In this document: positions 47,064 to 57,657 of the stretch, in pieces
How positions within the stretch are numbered: the first letter of the stretch is position 1
Layout: the number at the start of each line of letters is the position of its first letter
NCBI GenBank assembly: GCA_025526995.1
Contig: JAHLKG010000029.1
Location: 308,961-372,960, forward strand
DNA length: 64,000 nt
Reading direction: 5' to 3'
DNA from: Powellomyces hirtus
Lineage: Eukaryota; Chytridiomycota; Chytridiomycetes; Spizellomycetales; Powellomycetaceae
Made by a program: the position numbers and the translations under genes
Notes under the pieces: model-generated
Database searches by the model: none
Told to the model about the DNA's origin: nothing
What the model saw: only the letters and a program-made list of their open reading frames with translations

Positions 47064-49983
47064 TGTGGTCGACCTTGTGTGTGACAAGATGCTCCCTGGA
47101 AAATCGGCAATTTGGCTTGCGTTACGCGTTGAGCTACAAGTACTGCTTCAAGATAGGCCAAATTTGACCAATGACCTTTCTGAGGTCAGTTTTATTTTAA
47201 AATTTTGTCTTCGTGTTTCAGTAGCACCTGAACATTTCCGTCTGAGGATATCCTTTCCAATCTTCCAGCAAGTATGAGGAACAGTAACACACTCATAAAT
47301 AGCTGGATCATAACCTTGTAGCAAACAACTCATATGATCACTCATTGATCAAAACAGCGAGAGCGGCAGCGAAGGTTGTGCCTCTGGTCAGTTTTTTCCT
47401 GTAGACTTACAAACCCCACGAATATGCACCATCAAACTTGTGCTAAATCCTGACCATGTGCACCGCCCCGCTCAACACAATCGAGAAGGTGCCTTCATGG
47501 CTTCGTGTCGATGTCGAACGGTCCGCAATGTCGGGTCATATAATATGCATCGTTGGGAATGTTTCCAACTCCTTAAGTCGCTTTCAATTGCTCCACTCCC
47601 GCCAAGAGCTCCTGAATTAAGATGCCTTTATACTTCAAACTTTGCGCCACGCTTGATGAAGTCAGTGCAGGGTGGAGTTAAAAATTACATGTCTACATTG
47701 TGTCTCTGCGAGCAAAAAAGAGTTCGCATTCGCCGTTTTTGTTCCCAATGCTGGAGTTGTATGAGCTCTCACCTGTAACATGCATATTGCAATCAATCCA
47801 CATTTGCCTTACTACCAAAGTGGGTTTTGCTATCAATCTCTATTTGCGTCCATGTTTTCATTGCATTGTGATACGGGGTGGAAGTGTATGTATGTGTAGG
47901 TGATGGCAGGTATCGGGTCTCTTTTCTTTTCTTTTTTTTACCCTCTTCAACGGCAAGCCATTCGCACGCACAATCCTCCGTTTTCTCAATCGGTCGATTC
48001 ATTTTCTCACGCTTCATTTCCTTGATCGACGAGTATATCCTTGATTCGATTTTCTTAAGTCGTTCTCTCCCCTTTTGGCGACCACCAGTTTCTCAATAGA
48101 AATATTATCATTTCTATCATATTATTGGTATGCATTAGCCTTCCCATCTCTGATGGATCGATGACGGGATGATTCCGGAGACTCGGGAACGTGACTGTGG
48201 CGCAGTCGCGGCGGACTGAGGGGCGTGCCTCTGGACTCGAGCATCTCAGTGTTCTACAATGGATCAACTGCATGAATATTGCATGCATTATTGCGAAGAA
48301 ACTCAAGGCAGGCTTGGTCACACCTGCCAGGCATTACTTCGAATGTGATCTACTCGTATGTGGCCTGCCTTCCAGACCCCTTCCCAACGTCCTCACGGGA
48401 TAAAGCTCATTTGATGGCCCCTAAATGCCCCCGGTGAAATGAGCCAATGGTATCCAACACAACGCTGATTCTAAGACATGTCGCTGGCGGCATGGACCTC
48501 ATCAACGAAGTATTTGGTCAACCTTTGAGTCACTTTCGCAGTCGGCACACGGTAAAGTCGGAAACCTTTACACAGTCGCATCTGTAATGTAAATTGGCCA
48601 TCTTGGAGAAGAAACAAAATGTACTGCCATCCATAGTTGGTAAAAAGTATACGTGGTTGTCCACGGCAGCTATGCCGAGCGCTCTGCCCGCCGTTATTGT
48701 TTGAACACAAATACTTGTTGACATCGTTAGAGAATGGATGACAATGCTATGCTTGCCCATCACAGAAATTACCGTTGTGGCTCTGTGTGCACAGAAAGGT
48801 ACTGGGTTTGGAAAGGGCATCTTTAGCAGTTTTGTCTACGGTTGTCTTGAGTCACAAACTAGCCTGATGAATCAATCTCGAAGCCTGGAAGGTATCCTAA
48901 GATTAGCAGAACTCCAAGAAGCGTGCGTCAGAGCTCGCAGAGAGGACCAACGTGGATTTTTCGTGATCCCTCTAACATTCCAATCTGAAGCTGCATTTAT
49001 AGTTGTCTTGGTCAGCCGCTTCACGTTTCAAGGAGGTGTCTTACGCTCGTGGCGACGGTATACATGTGTAAAGCAAGGTTTCCACATAAGTCACCGCTTG
49101 GCAAATCCCCAACGATACTGGTTTGAATTTTGGTCGATTCCGTTGCGGTGAGCTTTCTCATGACCAGGTCAAACATCAGAATGTACTACTGATGAGCTGC
49201 GTTATCACGGTAGCTCATAATCACATGAAAGAACACCGACCGGCTATTATCATTCCGACCAAAACCAAGGATTACAGCAAGCAGGACATCTAAGCCGAGC
49301 ATACGCGCCTTGCACACGAGTTTGGAAATGGTCGTCGTGCGATTCTGCTGTTTTGTCGCCAAGAAGCTTCTCGAGAAAATCGTTGCCATCCGACGCGAAG
49401 AGACAGAGAGTTAACCTGAGCTCTGGCGCCCATCAGCTGGGGGCACTGCTGATGTTTTTCGGGGTTCACGACCAGAAAACTGACGGCAGCAATGGGCAAA
49501 TCCGGCAATTTGAGTAAGCTGGTCTCGCCATGTGCATACGGTGTAACATCTGATGCGCTGACATACACCAAGACAGCTGCCTTGACTACATCAGGGCGCC
49601 TCTCCGCGCTAGGGGCAGGCCGAATTTAAAGATTGGCATGATGATTCGAAGCAAGACTGAAGGACAGAAAGCAAGAATGAGGGACAGAAAGCACATTTGA
49701 ATTGTTGTCCTTCATATGGACGGTTATCGGTATGTGGGGGGGGGGGGGGGGGGGGGATGATCGCGACCAAACCTCATGACTGACAGGTTTTCACTCTGAC
49801 CTTTACGGTTATTCGGAAGTGATTTACACAGAGAAAGCGAGAGGAAGCATGTTCAAAAGCAAGGAACAGACACATATCACCCCTTGATGCAGAGTGCAAT
49901 GCTGCGTGCAGCGTGCTGATGTTACAGAGTAAGACTAGTGATCTAACTGTAGTGATCCCCCAATCATATCTGCACTGCGGGAG
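47064..49983. other. Subtelomeric stretch without a confident gene
   Basis: Frames are short and interrupted. Three patches look as if they once coded: minus 48480-48830 (a frame containing GRALGIAAVDNHVYFLP), plus 48738-49151, and minus 49290-49600 (LVYVSASDVTPYAHGETSLL). I cannot join them into a gene or name a family. A G run covers 49736-49756. This may be decayed genes or transposon remains. Confidence 0.4.
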
Positions 49984-51551
49984 CTATGCGCTAAACAACC
50001 ATCCGACCCCGCCGTAGTCCCAGTTATCGCGACCGTCGTTGATCTCGGGCTTGGCGATCATGTCAGTGAGCGCCAAAGCGGCTCGCAGGAACTGTCCGCG
50101 ATTGGATCCTGCGTACGCATCATGCCATTTTCGCAGTGTATGCACAGCTTTCGTAGCATGCTCATCGTTTGTGGCAACGGCAAGTCGGACAATTTCGTCC
50201 CAGCTCGAGGATTCCCCCGCGTAGCGTTCCATATACTTTTCGGCGTCTATAGCGGGTCGCCCCTGTACGACGTAGATCGCAAAGATGGACATGAATTCGG
50301 CGTGGATGAGGTCTGCAGCTATTTTTGGGTGGGTTTCAAAGAGCGGCTTCATGGCGTGGTGACGAAGGATGCAGTCGACTGCGTACGTTGATGTTAGGCC
50401 ATGAAGTAGGAAGAAGTCGAGTCTCGGTGGTCTGAGCGGTGATGATGTCTTGGGTTCGTTGTAAGTACCCGCCAGTGCATATGTCGTCGCGTCAATCAGT
50501 TCTCGCAAGGACTCGTGAGGGCACGAAACGTCTACGGAAGGTAGGTACCATCGGTCAGCGGAGTGCGAATGAGTTCCGAGATCTACAGTGAGCAAGTGCG
50601 GAGGCACACCAACCTTGCTTCCAAATTCCCGAGTACTCCTGTATAGCTTCAGCACCGTTTTGTACCAGTGCTTTGAGTTTCTGTTGAAATTGCAGTTTCC
50701 TTCCTTTTCCAATCTGTCCAAATAGCTTCTCTTCGCTGAGGCGCGGGTCATTCTTGGCCTTGTCCAAAACCGCCAATGCGGTGAACGACCCCTCCCCATT
50801 ACTCGCGCCGCGCCCACCAATCGGCAGATACGCAAACACACAATACGCGAGGGCTTCGGCAAAAATGTCCAAGTCGTCGAGCTCGCAGGCGTAGCCTAGA
50901 TGAATGAGTGGATGCAAGGCCGCACCATGCAGGCCGGGACACAGAGGTGGCAGGTATCGAAAAAGAACGTCAGACAGAGTGCTTGCTTGGATCTCTCGAG
51001 TGAAGTGTGCCACGAGACCAGAAAAGTTCCTACGGGAGCAATTTGAAGCGTCAAATGACATCTACGTTGATTCGTTTGGCTGCTTCGCAGCTTCCGCACC
51101 TTCTCTCGCCCAAGAACTTTTCCCAATTCTGGGGCGTCACTGTCTCGTCTTCCGGGAGAGCAGGTTCAAGTTCTTTATGCATGTCATAGCATGTCTGTAA
51201 TCTTTTCGCACTTGCTCCCAAGAAATAGAGTGCAGCAAGATGGTGAACAAGATGGTTTGACAAGTATCCGCGGTATTCGATATTGTGACTGCGGTGATTC
51301 CTTTCTAAGAGCGTTTGAAGCATGACTTTTGCCTCCATGGTAGTCTCAGCAGACTCACTGCTGGTGGCAAGCACGTTGAGGTTCCACTTTCCAGTTGTGG
51401 CAAGTTTTGCTGCGGAATTAAACGGGCAGTGCGGCGTGCGGACGAGTTTCCTTTGTGAACGACACCCACCCCGAAGAGAGAATGGAAAGAAGGAATCAGG
51501 TCTGAGGCGAGTCCACGAGCCTGAGCGGCTAGGGGAGATGTATATGAACAT
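49984..51551 (-). CDS. Questin oxidase-like protein (AflY family)
   Basis: Exons 51551-51100, 51029-50614 and 50531-49984 (minus) give 471 aa if the first ATG of the frame is used. Conserved blocks of the questin-oxidase family are visible: HHLAALYFLGASAKRLQ, then TPQNWEKFLG, GLHGAALHPLIHLGYACEL with IFAEALAY, and HGLTSTYAVDCILRH followed by HAEFMSIFAIYVVQGRP. Characterised relatives (AflY, GedK) perform Baeyer-Villiger-type or ring-opening oxidation of anthraquinones in polyketide pathways; most members are uncharacterised. No polyketide synthase lies in this window. The first about 60 residues are poorly conserved, so the true start may be the Met at 51338 or in an unseen upstream exon. The donors GTGCGG and GTTGGT are both non-consensus. 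Confidence 0.85.
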
Positions 51552-54070
51552 GGGGTATAAGGGGCGAATGCCTGTCTGGTTGTTTGCCCCTTCTTCGCCC
51601 TTGCACTGCCATCTTTGAATTGCAATTGTACGGTATCAACGTCACCAACCAACACGTCCAGCCTTGTACAGTACCTGCAACTGTCGTCACGGTATCTTTG
51701 GGAAACGGATATGCTCATCACGCAAAGAACTCTCCAGCAATGACACCCACCCACCCATCCACACTAAGCATCCTCCATCACCGACCTCAATAATGCCTCT
51801 CACTCTGAATTCTCCAACTGCATCTCCCTTCCTTCCAAGCCACTCCCCCGCTCTCCTCCATTCTTTCCGGTTCACCTCCTACGAGTACCTCCTCTAACCC
51901 ACCCACACTTCCACACACACTCTCTCTCGCTGACAAACCCACAGTGGTGAATGCCCATTCGCGGATAGGTGAAGCCAAAAAAGATCTCTCAGCAACGTCT
52001 CATGCCGAACAAGGGTCCAATAAGCCCTGGAAGATGATTCGGCAGTTATAGACCGACTGAAGGAGTTGCACAAACTGTATGAGGAAGAGTTTGGGTCTAG
52101 GCTTTTGGTGTTTGTAAATGGGAGGACCCAGCTGGAGTTGTGCCGGTGTTGGAGAAACGACTGAACGACGGAAGGAAGGAGGGAGAATTGCAGGTAGGAT
52201 TGGACATCTGTCGAAGCTCTCAACCAACATCAATGACCTGCTTCTTGTATAAATCCACCCGTTTGTACAGCAAATCCTTCTTTTCGCCGTAAGTCCGTCT
52301 CTGAGTCGTTCTGTCTATGTGCAGGTAAGACACGGCGAGGATGATAGCTTCCCGAGGCAACAGCTGCTTTGTCCTCCGGATCTCCAGCCGCATCTGGCTC
52401 GGAGTAGGTTGTGTACGTTTCGTTCGCGCACTTGTTAACATGCGAAGGCTGCACCCCTTCCATAGGATTCCTTCCAGATACGAAGCACCTCCGGTGCATC
52501 GCTTGGAATGTTCATGCGGAAGGGGAGGGAAATTCACATGAATTGAATCGCATCGAAAGTTCTGACTAACGAAGATTGTACATCGAATCTCCTTACCATA
52601 CACCGGACTTGAGAATGCAGGGCATCGGCTTGTTAGTATAACCTGCTCTCTCTTCCTGGCCAAACAGCGTCCTCATAACCCTCTTGCTCTTTGCGGTTGT
52701 TGCAGGTTGGGTGGTCGCATATATGATGCAAGCTTGAATCGCCGTTTGCGGATGCATTGCACGGTTTGTCCCCACATTGCTGCCAGTTCCTTCTGCTTCT
52801 CTGCTTGGGGGAAAGAGTGCAGCGAGTTGTTGGTGGCATTGGGGGTTGAAAAGATGCTGGGTGTGCAACCTGCAAGCAACCAGTGCAGGTACCGTACTGT
52901 GTAGCCGGAGTAAAAGCAAGGGAAAGGGATATATACATGGATGACGCTTCGCCGAGACCCATCAATATCGGTAAGTGGATCTAATTGGCCAGCGAGACGA
53001 GAATCTCTGCAGCACTTGCTGCCTTTGTCAATATTGGAGCAGCTGATCCAGCGGGGTGTGATCCCATCGTAAAGACCTACGTGATATTGGGGGCATGCCC
53101 ATGCCTGTGGTATGGCGTTCGCATCTCCCGCATCAGTTGTATCAGATGGCGTTTATAAGCAGGGGATTGCGCCGTGCGAAGCACTCTCCAGAGCTTGGGG
53201 CATGCACGCCGCGCTTTCGCCCACGCTTTTGCGTCTCCATACCCATACCCTCCCCCACCAAGGAATGTGGTGCATGAAAGTCCAACTTTCTCATCCGTTT
53301 TCTGTTTCACTTCATCCGGACTGTGCAAGTACGGGGGATGTCGTTCTTACGGCAGGCAACGCGAGGTTGACCAAAGGTATAGCGTGCATTCGCGTTCACA
53401 GACGTCAGTCTAGGATACACATCGAATGCATGTTCAACTTCAGATCTTATCGTAGGGGCCTGGAATTTATTCTGTAAATCTTTGCTGACCATATCTCCGG
53501 TCGTTGAGAGTTACATCGGCGCTTGGACCCAGCAGGTTCTTCGGTCTAGGCTGGTCCATGTGTGTCCTTAAACATTCCTAGTGGTTATGGTCGCAGCTGA
53601 ATTGGAACTTGAAAGGAACACTCAATGCAAAGCAGAAAGGCCCGATGCACGTTTGGAGAGGCAATGGTGGATTACTGCATCTACGATTACAGAGGTTTTA
53701 CTTCTTCTTGGGGATTGCGGAAATGAAAAGGAAGAAACTTTGCAAACTTTGCCGCCCACCAAGCCTTGTTTGTGAGGTAACTTGTTCTACCTCGTCATTC
53801 ACAAGTCAAGGCGTACAACGCCTGCGGTCTATTGAATAAATATCTTTTGTACGGTCGTCAATATACAAATATCATTTGAGATCCGCGACAAACGAGAATG
53901 AAGAATATATGCACACGGGCAAAGAGTGCGCAATTTGTTATGTAGGAACCGGCGTAAGAGAAGTAGTCGGATTAGATCGCATTGCGAATTGCATGTTTGA
54001 TGGGCACTAGATTCAGATGACAACCTTGTTCGAACGAAGATTGGTGGTCAAACCTCATTTCCCCGTGCTA
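51552..54070. other. Subtelomeric stretch without a confident gene
   Basis: Minus frames at 52220-52660 and 52590-52965 and plus frames at 53110-53480 are open, but no reading across splice sites gives a recognisable protein. The 52.6-52.9 kb frame is Cys/His-containing in one phase (CTGCLQ, CGDKPCN, CDHPTCNN), which could hint at a zinc-binding remnant. Confidence 0.35.
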
Positions 54071-55585
54071 TCATCCAGATACGCCCGTTGGCGGCCGTGT
54101 AACAGCTCCGTTACCCAGGTCATACCGAAGTAAATATCTCGATATAGGGAGATGCCTCACAAATGCAGTTCGGAAATGGCGATTGTCGTTGATGATGACC
54201 AGCGGATTGATCAGGCTCACGCTGGTTGCTATCGCATGAGCCACCATATCCAGAACTTTTGGAGGAATTCCACCGGTCAGTAACTCTAGTGTTATTTCGG
54301 CTATTAGCAGATGTCTGGTTGGAGTTTGGGATAAATGCGCGAATTTACCTCCAACAAACATTACATCCAATAAAAACCATCCGACAAAAATGCACGCAAC
54401 GATGCGGATTGATCGGTTGAATACTATTTCGTCCATCCTGGCTCCTTCTTTGGGACTACGTGTTGAAGTCTTTGTAGCATCTTTCGATTTCTTGAACTTC
54501 CCCTCACTGCTGTCAATCGACTCCTCGTCATCCAAATCGACATTTACTCCGCGCACAAAGAACTGCATGACTGTTTTTAACCCTTCCAACCAAACTCGCC
54601 ACTGGGTTGATTGGGGGACGTCGAGGGCCCTCTCTTCTCCAGCTTCCTCAGTAGTTGATACATTATTATTTGTACCAATGTGCGTTGTCCTTTCAAGCAA
54701 ACGCGAGTCGTAAACCTCGCGGAACTCCCGCGTCGTTTTACGAACCACAAGAAACGTTTTGTAGTATAGAGATATGGTCAACATGATGGCCATCGACAAC
54801 GCAACGCTAACTAGCGTCCCTTGTAGAATAATCGGGGGTTGTCGTACGGAAAACAGAATACCGCATGTCATTCCGGTTCGACGGATGTGGTATGTTTGGG
54901 TGAACATCGGGATCGTCGCGAAGAGAGTCGCAATGCTCCAGCAGACGAGAAGCAAGATGATGATAATCTTAGGTGTGGAAGGTACTTGCTGTGGAGATGT
55001 CTCATTATGATAAATTTCAAGAGATGACACATGATGTCTTCTGTCTGACCCACTTTCACGATAGCCAAATACCGTTCCACGGCAATAGCAGCAGTGGTCA
55101 GTACCTGCCCTACGGCGAAAAGATACGTGCCGAAAGCCTGCCATTGACACACTTGACTGAATTCGTAGTTCCCTCGGATACCGTTGAGAGATATGACGGG
55201 TCCCGACAAACTAATTGTAACTAGCCGCGTAAACCTTCGGATAATGACGAGCACTCTATTCATATGACCCCAAAAAATACAACGATTATGCACTCACATT
55301 GCGAACATAAAGTCACTAAACACCATTGAAAGTAGCAAACAGTTGCTCGGGCTCCACAAAAGTCTTTCTCTGATGAATACATAGAGGACTGCCCCATTTA
55401 CCACAAAGGATAGCAGCAGGACCATTCCTAACTATGCAAGGAGAAGTTGCCAATTTAGCTTGGTAAAACGCAATGTCCATACTGGATAAAATACCAAGAG
55501 CACCGATATTTACTGTCAGCGACATAATACGGCTTTCCAGAGGCAAAGGGAAGGGAAATACTGAATCGTCGAGCGTATATCCCAT
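54071..55585 (-). CDS. Rhodopsin-class (class A) G protein-coupled receptor
   Basis: Exons 55585-55495, 55427-55298, 55210-55054 and 54988-54071 (minus) give 431 aa. A possible extra 48-nt intron (54301-54348) lies in the loop before helix 7; removing it leaves 415 aa in frame. Class A landmarks are visible: helix 1 VVNGAVLYVFI, helix 2 NCLLLSMVFSDF (Asp2.50), helix 3 with Cys in SQVCQWQAF and the ERY motif at 119-121 (AVERYLAIVK), helix 4 Trp143, a loop-2 Cys (GMTCG), helix 5, a long charged third loop of about 110 residues, helix 6 and NPLVI in place of NPxxY in helix 7. Helix 7 has Thr where opsins carry the retinal Lys, so it is not an opsin. The ligand is unknown. It is divergent from the dioxygenase gene. 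Confidence 0.82.
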
Positions 55586-55867
55586 TGTTACTGCCTGTGT
55601 GAGATGGATATACTGAAGATAGCGGACGAGGAAGATGTGATGCGAACGTAAGTTCCCGATCTCGGTGCCGTGGAAGGTTGAATGGGACAAGGCGGGCAAG
55701 TCTCGATGTGGCGCACGCGCCTCGCTTACGTCGGAAGTTTGGGATGATTGACACAGCCACTCACACCACACAACGCGCCTTCCACAAACAGCCACGTACT
55801 TTATACGTCTGTCACCCCTCAGATGATTTTCCTGTGCACCCCTGTTTCTGGACGGAAATCAACTACA

Positions 55868-56671
55868 ATGAAAACGACGACCTTTTTCGCAGCGAAAATG
55901 AAAGCCTTCACATCTTTCCAAGTACTGTGGACCTTGCTCTCATCGATCTGTCACGAATCCACGTCGAGCACGAATAGCACGGATATCATCCTGAGAGACC
56001 CAAATCTTATGTATCGCGTGCCATTTGTACCATCGAAAACGGCCCGTCCGCAGAAAAACGACACATTCACTCCGGAAGCTCTCGATCTTGAGAGGGAACA
56101 GACGTTGATGGTGCTGGATCAATGTTTAGATGCAAACGAAGTTGCGCAACTCGTTTACGCTACCGATATTGCCGGATTTGGATCTCCGAAAAACAAATTC
56201 GGTGATGTCGTAGCAAATACACGGATCCGCAGCGACACGGGCGTCAATCTCATTATGACCGACGTAGCGACGCATCTCTTTTCCCGCTTGGAGCGATTTT
56301 TCCCCTATCACCCGGTTGTCTACCACCTCTTCTTGAATCCCAATCTGCGGTTTGCCAAATATGGCCTTAACGGTAAATTTCGAGCTCACCGCGATACGCC
56401 GTTCAAATGGCCCTGGATAAATCACACGGTCAGTGAGTTCACGTTACTCATTTATTTGAGTGACGTCCCGGAAGGTGGTGCAACGAGGCTCATGAACGTG
56501 GACGCGTGGAAGAAGATAGAGATCGAGCCCGTAAAAGGACGATGCGTCATCTTTTCGCATGACATCATGCACAGTGCCATGCCGGTGCTGCGAGGTGAAA
56601 AGCGGACCATGAGAACAGACGTACTTGTTGAGGATTGGTACCAAAACTTGTGTCGCGGCTGTTTGGATTAG
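55868..56671 (+). CDS. Secreted-type 2OG-Fe(II) dioxygenase (prolyl 4-hydroxylase-like)
   Basis: This single-exon gene of 267 aa has an N-terminal hydrophobic segment (FTSFQVLWTLLSSI) that looks like a signal peptide or anchor. The double-stranded beta-helix core has HRD (His174, Asp176) and a distal His235 in HDIMHSAMPV, the usual iron ligands, followed by GEKRTMRTDVLVED, where an Arg would bind 2-oxoglutarate. EFTLLIYLSDVPEGGATRL is typical of prolyl 4-hydroxylase-like enzymes. The substrate is unknown. An in-frame ATG at 55823 would add 15 residues. It shares a 282-bp divergent promoter region with the GPCR gene. Confidence 0.85.
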   Translation: MKTTTFFAAKMKAFTSFQVLWTLLSSICHESTSSTNSTDIILRDPNLMYRVPFVPSKTARPQKNDTFTPEALDLEREQTLMVLDQCLDANEVAQLVYATDIAGFGSPKNKFGDVVANTRIRSDTGVNLIMTDVATHLFSRLERFFPYHPVVYHLFLNPNLRFAKYGLNGKFRAHRDTPFKWPWINHTVSEFTLLIYLSDVPEGGATRLMNVDAWKKIEIEPVKGRCVIFSHDIMHSAMPVLRGEKRTMRTDVLVEDWYQNLCRGCLD

Positions 56672-57657
56672 TTGAGGTTCTTTGCCTACCATTGGCAGCT
56701 AGTGCGCCTTGGACACCCTGCATACACAGTAGTTATGTGCTTCAACGAGGTACGCTATGGTAACCCGGCCATGGGGACACCTGGAATGGAAAACTCCAAG
56801 CGTTCCCGGGTAACCTCGGCACCATCGCATTTCTTTTTCATAGAGCGCTCTCTACATACTCTTCTTTGATCCCCGTGTGCATTAGGCCATGTCGCAGTGT
56901 TTGGGTCGTATGGATCCAGCATGACTTCCTTTTTTGGCAACTCTCCAACTTACTCAGCATCCGCCAAATAGATAGGGTTCGGCGGAGACAACTACAGATC
57001 TCGCCCTTCTGGCGGTTGCGTTTAGAACACGTGGAATGTGGTCTAGTGAATGGCAATGCATTGGCTGGCCAGGGGAGTGCAATGGGGATTCTTCGTACGC
57101 AAAGCAAAATGCGCTAGAGAAAAGACACTTTGTGCTAATTTTCGACCATTGAAAATGGACTCACAACTCACAAACCCGAGTTTGTGAAAGGCCCCGGTCA
57201 TCCCAGCGTACTGGGCAGTAAGCTATAAGACCAGGTCGGACAAAACACCCCACTGCCGCTACCCACAGGTAAGACTAAATCTTAGATATGCTTTCCGCTG
57301 ACGAAGCTTCTCCAGTCCCTCCCCCCTCCGCGAGGGCTCAACCATCCTCTAACATGCCAATGAACTACCCGGCCACTGATGGCATTCCCTCAGAACTCCT
57401 GAAACTAACCCGGACATGACTGGCATAGCAGCCCGCAGACATTAGACTTGCCCGTCGCTACCAGAACCAATCTGCCTCGCTACGCATCAAACTCTAGGGC
57501 ACCTTATGAAAAGTACCATTCAAAGAAATGAACCTCCTCATAGGTGGCTTACGTACCGCGACTACCCGATTACGCAATGGAAATCACCGACGTTCCAGCT
57601 CTTGCCTTTCATGTGCACACATTCCGTGCAAGGCTACATCGCTTTATAGCAAACAGA
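56672..57657. other. Spacer, no gene seen
   Basis: This lies between the dioxygenase and the secreted nuclease, which share orientation. No frame is supported. An ATG at 57576, in frame with the nuclease, precedes the better start at 57658. Confidence 0.45.

Noticed and set aside
54071..55585. Interpretation of the GPCR as an opsin
   Set aside because: The helix 7 position that holds the retinal lysine is Thr, and NPxxY reads NPLVI.
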